This document shows positions 22,546 to 33,884 of a stretch of 64,000 bases of DNA, piece by piece. The translations under genes and the position numbers were made by a program. The first letter of the stretch is position 1. Each line of letters starts with the position of its first letter. The notes below the pieces were generated by a model. The model made no database searches, was not told the DNA's origin, and was given only the letters and a program-made list of their open reading frames with translations. This DNA is from Heterohyrax brucei (lineage: Eukaryota; Chordata; Mammalia; Hyracoidea; Procaviidae). Where the stretch lies: contig CM053148.1 of assembly GCA_028571685.1 (NCBI GenBank), positions 92,898,001-92,962,000 on the forward strand, given 5' to 3'.

Positions 22546-23307
22546 TTATCTTTTTTTTAACTTCTGTTACAAAATAAGAAAAAATAACAAAAGTAAAAAA
22601 CACTAAACTTTGTTAAGTTAAAATTGAATGTAAATTTTAGAATGCAACACATACTAAGTGTTCATTACTTAGATAGCATTTTTTTTTAATTTACTCCATG
22701 AGAGTTTAGAATAAAGTTTCTTTGAAAACTTGATATTCCGTTACAATGTCAGAAAAAAACACATTTTGAACATTGAAATATAAAAGGGAGATGTATTCTG
22801 AGAAATGTGAATGTTCTGTGATAATCTTAGTGTCAAGGAATTTGTCTACAATATTTTCCTCATAAGAGAGTCTTTGTGAAGTTAATAAGTATAAAAATTT
22901 TAAAAAATGATAAGTTTGAAAACTCATTTCTCCAATAACTGACACAGTCACTATGATGGCACTTGGCTACTTGGCTATAGATAAAAAGGGATATAACTGG
23001 AAAAAAGACATTCAAATTTTCAATTAAATTAACATACAAATACCAGGAGCTTCATTGTCACTTATGCCAGTACGTTTCACCCTTAGCACACAAAGTTTAT
23101 ATTAATTCAAAATACATTTTGTAAGGCTAGTTTCTTATTCTCTATCCTTTTAAGAATTGCCAACCATCCCCAAGCCCGTAAAATAAGAACAATGTTAGCC
23201 TTAATTCTCAGGCAAGTGAATTAGAGGAAAGTGACTTGAATTTGTAAAATGGGCAACTTCTGAATTCTATGCTCTTAAAATCTCATATTCTCTTCTAACA
23301 CCTATTT
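22546..23307. other. Unique AT-rich DNA, no gene seen
   Basis: No recognised repeat. Confidence 0.4.
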
Positions 23308-23689
23308 TTGGTTTTAATTTTATTGAAGTAAAATTTATGTACAAAGAAATGCTGCAGAACTGGTAAAATGTAATAACTTTGGTAAGTATTTGACTAGTGC
23401 AACCAACACTCAAACAAAATATAAATTTCCATCATCCCAGAAAGTCTCCCTCATGCCTCCATTCAGTCAATGTACATCCATGACTGAGGTCACCCGTGCT
23501 GTGATGTCTGTGATCACAGACTTAGTTTTGTCAGTTCTTATGGATCATCAGAAGGAATCATACAGTATGTGTACATTTTTGTTCTGGTTATTTTTATTCA
23601 AGAAAGTCTTTTTCACTATCAATTCATACTATTTCGCTTAGCAAAAGTTCACTTCTTCATTGCTGAGTCATTTTCCATGATACGATGTT

Positions 23690-24268
23690 TTAGTTTCCTC
23701 TTGCCACTGTAACAAAATACCACAAAGTGGATGGCTTTTAAGAACATAAACTTACTGTCTCACAGTTCTGCAGGTTAGGAGTCTGACGCATAAATATGGG
23801 CTGTGCTGGCATTTTTGAGGACTTTGAAAGATAAACTAGTCCATACCTCTCTTGTCTCTTCTCTAGCCCATGAATTATTGTCATTCTTTGACTTGTAGAT
23901 ATATTCCCACATGGTCTCCTTCCCTCCGTATTCTGTCTCTATATGTCTTCCCCACCCTGTTGATTGTAACTCATGGCAATCCTACAGAACAGAGCAGAAC
24001 TCAATAGTTTTCAATTTTATAGTTTTTACAGAAGCAGACTGCCATACTTTCCTCCCATTGACTGCTGGGTTCCAACTGCCAACCTTGCAGTTAGCAGTTG
24101 AGCACTTAACCACTGCACCACCAAGATTCTATTCTTTTATAAGGACACCAGTTACTGAGAATTAGAACTTATTCTACCCCAGTATGAACTCATGCTATCC
24201 TTCAAAAAACAGTTACAGGGGTTAGAACGTCAACCTATCTTTTTGGGGAACACAATTCAATCCATGAC
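23690..24268 (+). mobile_element. MLT1-like (ERVL-MaLR) solo LTR in L1, fossil
   Basis: Starts near 'ttagtttcctcttgccactg' with 'aaatcaccacaaag'-like sequence and ends 'ttggggaacacaattcaatc', then 'catgaca'. It holds an AfroSINE at 23948-24130. Insertion order is L1, then LTR, then SINE. Confidence 0.8.
23948..24130 (-). mobile_element. AfroSINE inside LTR
   Basis: Reverse-strand SINE with 'gttagcagttgagcacttaa' and the head 'ccaccaagattct'. Confidence 0.88.
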
Positions 24269-24433
24269 ATGAGAACATACAACAATTTGTTTAACCATTC
24301 TCCTGCTGATGACACTGAACTATTTTCAGTTCTATCCTTAATGAATAAAGGTGCTATCAACATAATTACATGATCATTTGTGTACGTATTATTTGTAGTG
24401 TTAATTTCATGTGTCAGCTTGGCTAGACTGAAG

Positions 24434-24607
24434 TCTTTCCATGGTGCAAATAGGTTTTGCTCAACTACTAACTTGAAGGTTGGCAGTTCAAGTCTACTTA
24501 GCAGTGTGGTGAAAGAAAGACCAAGCAATCTGCTTTAAAAAGATTGCAAGCAACAAAAACACATGGGGTTGCCATGAGTGGGAGTTTACTCTACCATACG
24601 GGATTTG
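24434..24607 (+). mobile_element. AfroSINE, long variant, inside LTR
   Basis: 'ggttggcagttcaagtctac', the extra segment 'agcaatctgctttaaaaaga', then a diverged tail. Confidence 0.8.
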
Positions 24608-24713
24608 TGTCTTTGTGTTTCTGTAGCGGTTGGCTAGGTTATGGTATCCAGTGGTTAAGTCCAACATTAACCTAGGTTCTGATACAAAATAGTTGCCTTA
24701 GTTAAATCCAACA

Positions 24714-24791
24714 AGAAAACTCCATTGTCATAGAGTCAATTTTGACTCATAGGGAATCTATCGGACAGAGTAGAACCACCCCAAGTGATTA
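24714..24791 (-). mobile_element. AfroSINE, 5'-truncated, inside LTR
   Basis: 'cattgtcatagagtcaattt' to 'agagtagaaccacccc', the tail half only. Confidence 0.8.
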
Positions 24792-25251
24792 TTACCTTTA
24801 ACTCAAGCAGATAGTATTTTATAACATGTGTGGGCCTCAATCATCAATTGAAAATCTTAAGACTGAAAGGGGAGTGTTCCCTAGGGTGTATGTTTCTTCT
24901 GAACTATAAAGAGACAAGTTTCCAGAACTACTTACGCTTCTCATTGTCTCACAGATTTGGAGAGGCAGGAGTGCCGAAACCTTTAGCCTGTCACTGAAGA
25001 TTTTGGACTCTCCAGCATCGAGCAATTTTATGAATCCTTAAAATAAGTATCTCCTTCTCTTTCTCTCTATAGATACAGATACAGGTATAGATATAAATAA
25101 CATATAACTAATACTAAGATTGGTTCTAGAAGAATAGAATTTTAAGGATGAATTTTCTGAATTAGTTTTGGGGTTTTCTGCAATTGATCCTCTAGTCTAG
25201 TTAGATTTAAAACACTGAAAGAACTAAGATCTATTCTGTAAGATGTACAAC

Positions 25252-25544
25252 CACGGTGTTCCTTGGAAGTAAGAGGGCCAGACTGCATCTCACATACTTT
25301 GGACATGTTATCAGGAGCAATCAGTCCTTAGAGAAGGACATCATGCTTGGTAAAACTGGGAATCAGCAAAAAAGAGGAAGACATTCAACAAGATTAATTG
25401 ACCCAGTGGCTGCAACAATGGACTTAAGCATAAACGTGATTTGGGGTGTAGTGCAGGACTGGGCAGTGTTTCATTCTGTTGTGAGTAGAGTTGCCATGAG
25501 TCAGAACTAGCTCAACAGCACCTAACAACAAAAACAACAGCAAC
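25252..25544 (+). mobile_element. RTE/BovB-class LINE 3' end
   Basis: The frame 25256-25510 encodes the RTE C-terminal segment: 'YFGHVIRSNQSLEKDIMLGK', then 'KRGRHSTRLIDPVAATM', ending near 'SRVAMSQN'. The 3' end reads 'cagcacctaacaacaaaaac'. This is the best-preserved RTE terminus in the window and defines the tail shared with the SINEs. Confidence 0.93.
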
Positions 25545-25989
25545 ACAAGGAATGACGTTGTTTCAAATAGTAAAAAGAGCACTGATAATCCACAGCTTGG
25601 TGAGGCAATTCAGCTATGCCTAATAGCAGCAACGGACATTGCTACTTAAGCACTTACTAGAGAAAAGTTCTGAGTGATTCCGTTTTTGAAAGTTTAGAAA
25701 AATTTATCAAACTGACAAATACAATAACATTGTCTTATTGTTTCTCCTTTCCCCTGAGGGAGTAGCAATGCTTCAAATTCCAAAACCTAGTGCTGTGTGA
25801 ACAACTTGCCAGAAAATGTTATCTCATATAGTTATGGAGTTGGAATACCTGAAAACCAATGACAGAGTCAATCCTAGAAGTGGCTGAATTACAATGGCAG
25901 TTAAGTTCCCAGTCCCCCAAGATACTTGATGTCAAAAAATAAGGGCATTGATTCGGAAGAAACAAGATTCTGAAAATCAGAACAAGAGT
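25545..25989. other. Unique DNA, no gene seen
   Basis: No recognised repeat. Confidence 0.4.
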
Positions 25990-26150
25990 AAAACAAAAAC
26001 ACTGACATTGAGTTAATTCTGACTATAGCCACCCTAGAGGACAGAGACGAACTGCCTCACAGAGTTTCCAAGGAGTGCCTAGCAGTTTTGAACTGCTGAC
26101 CTTTTGTTTGACAGACACAGCACTTAACCAATATGCCACCAGAGTTTCCA
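25990..26150 (-). mobile_element. AfroSINE
   Basis: 'tcacagagtttccaaggagt' through to the head 'ccaccagagtttcc'. Confidence 0.92.
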
Positions 26151-27331
26151 GGAGTATAGAATCATACAGTTATAAAGCTGAGGACACTTAAACCTATAAA
26201 TGCTACTGAATCTTCTTTGCTGGTAGAAGCAGCCCTGCGCCTCTCCTCTGCCTAGCTGACGCTATGAATCTAGCTTTACTTGAGAAAACTTTCATGGCCT
26301 TCCTGAGTTAGACGCCTTGAAGCACATTACATATGGTCCTCAGGACCCACTCTCTACCATTCATCTTTCCTTCTAGACCTATAACCAGATTCATGTTCCA
26401 GCACATTTTAAAAGGTGAGGCACAAAATGTTATCCTTGAGGCAGTAAGCTATACCTTAAAGGATTTTCCTAGTTTATTGAGGCAGAAATCCAGGGACTAT
26501 GCATGGGAATGGATATTAAGGGTGTGAGATAATAGTGGCAGGAACATAATGTTGAAGTGTGTGATCACATGTCAGTTCATGGGCCATGGCCTGTGGTTCT
26601 GCTGAATAGCTAGGGACTTGGAGGGAATGTGATTGAAACTTGATACAAGGAAGACTGGGAAAGAGATATATCGATCTATTTCTCTAAAGGGACAAAAAGT
26701 ATAATGATATTTGTGTCTCATGTGACTACTCACTAGAGGATGGCCTTAGTACAACAAGATTTTAATAATCAGTTGGATAAGAAAACGTGTTATCTGGATA
26801 CCAGTCACTCCTGCCGTTGCCCTGCCGTTTATTGTAAGGGTAACGGGATGTCTTACGGAGTCCTACTCAGGACCTCAAAACTGAAACTAGAGCCCTGGGT
26901 CTGGGAGGGAAACAAGGGGGTCGTCTTACTCTTTCTTTACCTTGTCTCAGTATATCTTACCACTCCTGTCTGTAGGGTGGAACATGGAAATCAGAAACAT
27001 GTAATATGTATATATGCATGTATTTCAGTGACATTAGAAATGAACAAGCAGATATTTCTGACTATTTATTTTTAAATCCCGAGGAAAGGATCTTCAAAAT
27101 AGGCTGTGAGCCAATCCCTGAACTATCAGTATAGACTGGAGGACAGAATTTAGAGTACTTTTGATTAGTCTGTGCTTATTTGACTTCTCTTCATTGAGCA
27201 ATAAGCAACAGCCTTCAACAGCAACTTAATGAGGGCATGGACGGTCCTCTAACACTGAGGAGGACAAATTTCTCTGAAAATGTAAAGGTAGGCAGCTGAG
27301 ATGACATGCTTACAGGAACATGGTAAAGTCT
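26151..27331. other. Unique DNA, no gene seen
   Basis: About 1.2 kb with no recognised repeat. The open frame 26740-27075 (111 codons) has no features I recognise. Confidence 0.4.
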
Positions 27332-27492
27332 AAGGGTTGCTGATGGTGTAGCGGTTAAGTGCTATGGCTCCTAACCGAAAGATTAGCAGTTCAAATCCAC
27401 CAGACACTTCTTGGAAACTCTATGGGGCAGTTTTACTGTATCCTATACAGTCACTGAGTAACAGTGAACTCTGTGGCAGCGGTTTTGTTTTC
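27332..27492 (+). mobile_element. AfroSINE
   Basis: 'gatggtgtagcggttaagtg' through 'ctctatggggcagttttact' to a diverged tail. Confidence 0.9.
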
Positions 27493-27692
27493 TTTTTCAT
27501 AATTATATTTTAAAAAAAACACTTCAACTTAATAAGCACACAGGCAGTAATTATTGTAATTAATGGAAATTTATTTCATAAACTTGCGATCTCTTGAGTG
27601 AGTTAGCTTAAATATACATGAAGATTAAGTTATAACTCACAGGAGAAATGATGAAGTTTTATAGATGTCTATCCCTCTATATATTGCCTTTG

Positions 27693-27894
27693 ATGCATTA
27701 ATTGGCAACAAGTCAGTTCCTACTCACTGACACTCTATATACGCAGAGTAGGACTGTGCCATAGGAGTGTCAATGCTGTGACCTTCTGGGGGTCAGTCTC
27801 CTAGCCTATCTTCTCAGACACCTCTGGGTGACTTCAGACTGCCAGATTTCCAGCTCACGGTGGGAGTGCTTGACTGGTTGAGTCACTAGAAACT
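27693..27894 (-). mobile_element. AfroSINE, second-body variant
   Basis: 'caacaagtcagttcctactc' then 'agacacctctgggtgacttc', as in the copy at 2.2-2.4 kb. Confidence 0.78.
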
Positions 27895-28638
27895 TAGTTT
27901 CCTTTACATAAGGATTATTTTTATCATGCAGATCTGAATACTAACATAGCCATGTTTATGTAGGAATGGTAAATTTTCTTATCAATTAAACATGTCAGTC
28001 ATTAAAGATGTTTTACTTTATAAATATTGACTACTTATGGCATTTGTCTTTTCAATTCACGTTTTATTAACATATGTGTGTGGGTTTCAAGAGTGTCAAA
28101 ATTGACATGACAAGTGATAAGCAGTTAAAAGATATAGCCAACTTACCTCATTCAGCTGTCCTGCTTAGCATATTTTAAATGCATTTAAAACTATAAGACA
28201 CAAATGTACAAAAGAGTGTAAATATACTTTATAAGCATGTGAATGTATAAAATGCTCTAAAGATAACAAGTTTTTATACTAGAGTTTTCAATTTCATGGA
28301 TTAAGAGATATCAAAAAGATTTTCAACTCCAAAAATTTACCCTATTCTGAATTTTAAATTATGCTACACCAGGTGATTTAAAGGATTTCTTTCATTTTTA
28401 TTTTTATTTATCTTAAGACCACCTGCAGCATCAACACCCATTATCGGTCTTGAGGTTATTTCTGTTTTTAATATTTACTTTTACTTCATTTAAATTGTAT
28501 GATTTGTTGATAAACTCAACATCATGGTCAAATAAGCATAATTTGCCATATCTAAAAGGAAACACAATGAAAAGAAACAAAACCAGATATACCATGTAAC
28601 AAGCAAAGAAGATAAATAATTTAAAAAGCAAAGAAGAG
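27895..28638. other. Unique AT-rich DNA, no gene seen
   Basis: No recognised repeat. The minus-strand frame 28431-28682 is aromatic and hydrophobic, which reflects AT-rich composition. Confidence 0.4.
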
Positions 28639-28712
28639 AAATACAGCATGTAGAAACACACACATATATATAAATACAGCATGTAGAAACATATATATAT
28701 TTATATATATAT
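28639..28712. repeat. 33-bp tandem duplication ending in (AT)n
   Basis: 'atacagcatgtagaaaca' occurs twice, 33 bp apart, each time followed by an AC/AT-rich run. Confidence 0.88.
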
Positions 28713-28736
28713 CTTAATCATCTCTGGTTAAGAAAT

Positions 28737-28892
28737 GGAAACCCTGGTGTCATAGTAATACAGCTGCTAACCAAAAGGTTGGCAGTTCAAATCTGCCAAG
28801 GGCTCCTTGGAAACTATACATGGCAGTTCCACTAATTTTATAGGGTCTCTATGATACAGCATCGACTCCACGGCACTGAGTTTGGTTTGGTT
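28737..28892 (+). mobile_element. AfroSINE with target-site duplication
   Basis: 'aaaccctggtgtcatagtaa' to 'cgactccacggcactgag'. Flanked by 'gttaagaaatgg' (before) and 'gttaggaaatgg' (after), an 11/12 match. Confidence 0.93.
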
Positions 28893-29162
28893 CAGTTAGG
28901 AAATGGTTTCCCAAAGACATGTATTAAAAATAATAATGACAGAAGGTAAGGAAAATGTAAAAGGCCGGTATGAGAAAACACATTAAAACCAAAAACTCGC
29001 GAGCATGGTTTGGGAGATCATACTTGAAACACATAAAAATGGAAATATTATCAACAATAATTAACTATTAAAAAATCAAAAACATAAATGCTAATTGTTA
29101 GTACTGGCAATTAACAACAGAAAAAGAAGCTTGGTTAATCGAAGGCGTAGGAAGAATTCCTT

Positions 29163-29272
29163 AACCTTGTTAAGTGCCATTGAGTCAGTTCTGACGCAGT
29201 GACCCTACAAACAGAAGGAAACACTGCCTGGCCCCATGCCATGCCCACAACTGTTTTTAAGCATAAATCCTC
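29163..29272 (-). mobile_element. RTE/BovB-class LINE 3' end, short
   Basis: 'gttaagtgccattgagtcag', then 'gaaacactgcctggccccat' and 'atgcccacaactg', collinear with the start of the copy at 40.6 kb. Only about 110 bp of the 3' end. Confidence 0.85.
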
Positions 29273-29577
29273 AACTTTACTAGTAGACAAAAGTCAATTA
29301 AAAGCAATCCAATCCATACAGACAAGAAAGGAAAATTACATGCTGATACAGCTTGCGAACATGTACACCCCAGACAAAATAATCAGAATGCTATGTAGTC
29401 ACCAAGTAAGTTTATTGCAGAAAATCTAAGTTGGTTTTAAAGATCAGCTACTGCAATTCATTATAATCAACAATGGAAAATAAAAAATCATTCAATAATC
29501 TCAATAGATTAAAAATACATAATAAAATTAAACATTGCTTCACGATATTTAAAAGAAATTGGACATAAGCAGAATAC
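29273..29577. other. Unique AT-rich DNA
   Basis: No recognised repeat. Confidence 0.4.
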
Positions 29578-29625
29578 TCTTCTTAGTTTCTTTGTGCTGC
29601 TATGACAGAAATAACACAAATATTT
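29578..29625 (+). mobile_element. MLT1-like LTR 5' end fragment, fossil
   Basis: 'cttagtttctttgtgctgct' and 'atgacagaaataacac' match the 5' end of the MLT1-like LTRs. The remainder is not recognisable. Confidence 0.5.
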
Positions 29626-29701
29626 CTTTTTAGCACACCCACCCACACATCTGAGTCATCAACATTTCTGCAATGGACTCCTAATACACTATGACCAATA
29701 A

Positions 29702-29743
29702 GCCAAGCCAAATGCCGTCGAGTCAGATCCGACTCATGGCAAC
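29702..29743 (-). mobile_element. Tail-only retroposon with target-site duplication
   Basis: 42 bp consisting only of the SINE/RTE tail ('atgccgtcgagtcagatcc', then 'gactcatggcaac'). Flanked by the perfect 7-bp repeat 'ccaataa' at 29695-29701 and 29744-29750. Confidence 0.82.
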
Positions 29744-29930
29744 CCAATAAAAGTTATTTTAAAATAAAAGGCATTGTAATAAAATCAATTCACAACCATT
29801 ATACTGAAAAAAATTTAAATAGCAATTACTAAAATTAAAAGATTGTCCAGTAAGGTAATTCTCTGTATTTTTGACGACAGCATGAAAATTGGTCCAAATA
29901 CTCTAAAGAACAAGCTCACACAACCACGTA

Positions 29931-29966
29931 AGCCAAGTGCCCTCGAGTTGGATCCGACCCCAGCAA
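29931..29966 (-). mobile_element. Tail-only retroposon
   Basis: 'agccaagtgccctcgagttg', then 'gatccgacc'. The same tail variant as at 7531 and 52855; the flanking duplication is unclear. Confidence 0.65.
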
Positions 29967-30417
29967 TGTCAATTTTGAAACTGAATTTAGAGAAAAGTTA
30001 GTTTGTAACCACTAGGGGCATGTATACAACAGCATTAAAGCCAGCGCTATTTGGGATAATCACTAAAAATTATGACAAATCTCATGAATTGAATGATGTC
30101 CAGGTGTATTATGGCACAGCCATGTAATACAGCGTCAAACAATCACACAAAGGAACAAAATACGAATAGCACAGTAAGTTTTGAGTGAAATGAAGTTGCC
30201 AATGAATACACACAGTGTAACATAATATGCACAAAATACATTAGGGCCAAATATATTTAAAAAGTATAATGAAGGGCACAGAACAACAACAACATCAAAA
30301 TCACACAAATCATTCAACAGAATAGAAATGACCAGGGAGCTGCAAACGCATTTTTTAATGCTTGTTCAAATGGAGATGAATGTATAACAAAATTTGTGTT
30401 ATCTTTAAATGCATATC
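29967..30417. other. Unique AT-rich DNA
   Basis: No recognised repeat. Confidence 0.4.
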
Positions 30418-30430
30418 TATTAATACGTCT

Positions 30431-30461
30431 CAGTTGGATCCGACTCGATGGCACTTGGCTT
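30431..30461 (+). mobile_element. Tail-only retroposon, 31 bp, with clear target-site duplication
   Basis: Contains 'ttggatccgactcgatgg' and ends 'cacttggctt'. Flanked by 'tattaatacgtct' (30418-30430) and 'tattaatacatct' (30462-30474), a 12/13 match. It is the shortest and cleanest of these insertions. Confidence 0.85.
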
Positions 30462-30820
30462 TATTAATACATCTGTATAAATTACATATCATGTGTTGTA
30501 TATGCATTGAACATACGTTCATGTGAATGACGTTAACAATAATGCTTTAGGGAAACAAAACCTAATCAGCTGAAAGAGTATAATGAATAATTGTTGTAAA
30601 GAATACGTTAAAAATAACAACTGACTGTGTGCATCTGGTTGAACCCCGTATCAAGACAAAAGTCATGTTTATTAACATTCAGTTGACACTAGATGTATTT
30701 CATAACTCTATCACTAGTATACAAAGAATTGCATTTATATACTAAAGTATGATTTCATATTAGCACATTTATTCGAATTTATTTACAACAGGTATAGAGA
30801 AAATGAGTGCTGTTGATACA

Positions 30821-30960
30821 AAGCCAAACCAAACTCATTGAAATCAAATCAATTCCGCTTCATAGAACCTCCCCATAGAGTTTCCAAGGAATATCTTGTA
30901 GATTTGAACTGCCAACATTTTGGCTTGCAGCAGCAGCACTTAACCACTACACCAACTTCC
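30821..30960 (-). mobile_element. AfroSINE
   Basis: 'cctccccatagagtttccaa' through 'gcacttaaccactacacc'. Confidence 0.9.
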
Positions 30961-31869
30961 AAAAGTTGCTCTAGTATGTCATTAAAAGAATGTCACCTGT
31001 GAAACGGAGCAAACTGCTCATTTTTTAACCATTCATTTCAATCAACTATGGAAATTTAAGAACAAAAAGATCTTTCTATTTTAGTTTTTCACTAGTTTAA
31101 ATTGAAAAGTATATGTTTGGAAGAACAATAGCTTTCATTAAATTGCTATCCGTTGTTTGTGTCCATCCACTTTAACAAGACCAAGAAACAAAATTAAACT
31201 AAAGTCGAACAACTTGTTACAGGCTAGAACGTTTCAGACTTTTTTCCTTTCATTTCAAAACCAGGGGACAAAGCAAAAACACTGACATGTACATAATCAT
31301 AGAAGAAAACGTTAAGATCACAATACTGCATCCAATATTTAGTGTATCAGTGGACAACTTTTAGTTTCTTCAACACAGAGGTGTTTTTATAAGTTACTTG
31401 CTGTTTGATAATATAGATTGTATTAAGCAGTTCCTCAGTCTCTGGCTGGCTTCCTTATTCTCTTCTGTATCTTATTCTCTTCTCTATCTCAGAGGTTTCA
31501 TTCTGCCCTAGTTTTCACAGTACTCACTTCCTTCTGCTGTGTTTTTAAGTTTCTCATTAAAAACTGGTTGTGGAGAAGCATACTCATCCTCATATTTTTT
31601 TTTCTGACCTTTAAGGTAAGGGTCTAAGCTCTTTTTTATTTAGTGAGAAAAGCTGTTAATCCTAATGTGAATAGTACTCAAAAAACAGAAATCACACGTG
31701 CTCCGAGAATAATTAAATGTCATTACAGTAGTGTATCTCTGCCACAGACATCTGACTCTCTTCTTATACAGTCTGGGAATCTTCTCGTAGGAAATTTTCA
31801 AAAACTAGGTTCTCCAGTTTTTACAATTTTCTTTACTGGCTTCAGTTGCTGTCTGTTTTTCCTTCAATA
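30961..31869. other. Unique AT-rich DNA, no gene seen
   Basis: No recognised repeat. The short frame 31643-31870 is unrecognised. Confidence 0.4.
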
Positions 31870-32022
31870 GGAAACTCTGTGACGTAGTGATTAAGTGCTA
31901 CAGCTTATAGTCAGAAGGCAGGCAGTTCAAATCCACCGGAGCTCCTCAGAAACTCTAGGGTGCAGTTCTATTCTTTCTGTAGGACTGCTATGAATAGGAA
32001 TGGACTCAATAGCAGATTTTTG
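31870..32022 (+). mobile_element. AfroSINE
   Basis: 'gtgacgtagtgattaagtgc' through 'gctatgaataggaatggac'. Confidence 0.9.
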
Positions 32023-33193
32023 TTCTTTTCCTGAAATCGGTACGAATTTATGGCTGTGTGCTATGGATCCATTATAGTGCTAAGTGTACACAAACTAAGT
32101 TTCTGACTAATCTCCACACAGAGCTAGGGCTGGGGAAGAGGGACATAACGGGATTTCTGAGTAGACTGTACTCTACTATTACGGCTTCATTAAGTCTTTC
32201 AACAAAATACCTATTTTTTCATTAACTTTCTTACAAGTGTCATTTTACATGTTAAAAGAATCCTCGGGACTTTTTTACCTCTAGTTTAAGAGCAACCCCA
32301 GTGCATATATTATTTGAATAGCTAAATAATTGTCCTACTCACAAAGTAGCGAATTTGCTATCTCAGGTTAAAAAAAAAAAAAAGACTGAGAAGTTTACGT
32401 GTTGTTACATGCAGAATTAGATATGTGAAAATTATAGCTACATTAAAAAAATTAACCAATAGAGAAGAATGAAGTATACAGAATATTATCTGCACTAAAA
32501 TAAATACTTCCTGAAAAACTAACAATTTCAATTGAAACAGAAAATACACATAACTACATAACAAAGATTTAGTTTTAGATGAGTAAAAACTGAGAAGGCA
32601 TGCACTAGTGGATTTGCACTGAAAGTAGTATGGTAAACGGCATTTGATTAGTCTCTAAGGACAGTTTTAAAAATAGAAAGGCTATGGGTCATCATTCCTT
32701 CATTTGGGAACATCTGTATTTTAATCTGCTATTCTTTTTCTCAAAGAACATTAAAAAAATAAAACTGGCAGTAGATTCCATAAACTTTTATGGTCTGAAG
32801 AGCTCTTTATTTTACCTTCATTTGTGATTGATGTTTTAATGGATATAAGATCTGAGGTTGATTATTATCACTTGCTTCCATACTTTAAAGCTATTCTAAC
32901 ATTTCTACCTACTTTCATAGTTTCTCATGAAGCATCTGTAATCTTTTTAACTCTAATTCTCTGTTCAAAATGAATAGACCAGTATCTTAGACATATGTAC
33001 TTTGTATGCTACAACAGAGTGAATAAGCTTCTTGTCTATACATCACCCTTCTCTCTGGCTCTCTGATCTGTGCATTTCCCACTATCTTTACCTCCCAGAA
33101 CTCCCTCATCTCCTCACATCAGTGAGATCATTATGCTTTACTCTGGATGCTCCTCTCTGTATCAACTTCAGGAAAATCCCTTCAGATAGTACA
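32023..33193. other. Unique AT-rich DNA, no gene seen
   Basis: A 13-base A run near 32370. The C/T-rich part at 33030-33180 could be an old LINE2-like remnant, but I cannot support that firmly. Confidence 0.35.
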
Positions 33194-33358
33194 AGCCAAG
33201 CCCAAGCCACTGCTGCAAATCGACTCTGACTCATAGCAACCCTATAGGTCAGAATAGAACTGCTCCCTAGAGCTTTAAAGGATCACCTGGGGTATTTGAA
33301 CTACCGACCTTTTGGTTAGCAGACCTAGCACCTTGGCACTAAGCCATCAGGGTTTCCA
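33194..33358 (-). mobile_element. AfroSINE
   Basis: 'tgactcatagcaaccctata' through 'cttttggttagcagacctag' to the head end. Possible flanking repeat 'ttcaga'. Confidence 0.92.
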
Positions 33359-33535
33359 TTTCAGACAATATAGCAAAGTAAAATTGTAGAGCTTTCCTAA
33401 ATAATCTCCCTTTTGTTAAGTATCATCATTCTTAACTCATTTCCCAATATATGAAAACAGGTGATTCAGATATTTTGTCCAGTTTTCTAGTTGTTTATGG
33501 CAGGAGGACAAATTCATTCCCAGTTAGTCTACTAT

Positions 33536-33711
33536 AAAACCAAACCAACCAACTGCCGTTCAGCTGACTCTGATTCAGCAGTCACCCTACAGGACCGAGA
33601 AGAATGACCTATCAAGTTTCTAAGGAGCACCTGGTGGATTTGAACTGCCAATCTTTTTTTTTTTTTGGGTTAGCAGCCACAACTGTTAATCACTATGCAA
33701 TCATGGTTTCC
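33536..33711 (-). mobile_element. AfroSINE
   Basis: 'aaaaccaaaccaaccaactg' through 'gtggatttgaactgccaatc', with an inserted T run before 'gggttagcagcc'. Confidence 0.92.
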
Positions 33712-33884
33712 TAATCTACCATTGTCAGATGCAAAATTCTCACTTTCTTTTATTGTATGTATTTTTCTGTTTTGTTTTGTTTCCTTTTTTAAAGTTCTTA
33801 TTCTCGTTCCAGTTTCTCTTCTCGCCACTCTTCCTACACTCTTCCATTCTTCACTTCTTTCCTTTTCATTTTTCTTTTGGAATT

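Larger units (their letters stand above)
23308..24398 (-). mobile_element. Old L1 3' region, split by an LTR
   Basis: The reversed 3' end 'ttttattgaagtaaaattta' leads into 'catcatcccagaaagtctcc' and 'ggaatcatacagtatgtgta'. It is interrupted at about 23690 by an LTR and resumes at about 24270 with 'caatttgtttaaccattctc'. These are typical of ancient mammalian L1 (L1M) 3' regions. Confidence 0.8.
24399..25140 (+). mobile_element. MLT2-like (ERVL) LTR, fossil
   Basis: Starts 'tgttaatttcatgtgtcagc', with 'ggtatccagtggttaagtcc', 'tgggcctcaatcatcaattg' and 'ttttggactctccagcatcg', features I associate with MLT2-type ERVL LTRs. It contains two AfroSINE insertions. Old and broken; the family call is moderate. 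Confidence 0.55.

Noticed and set aside
33030-33180. Possible LINE2 or MIR remnant
   Set aside because: Only a loose C/T-rich resemblance; no landmark long enough to support the call.
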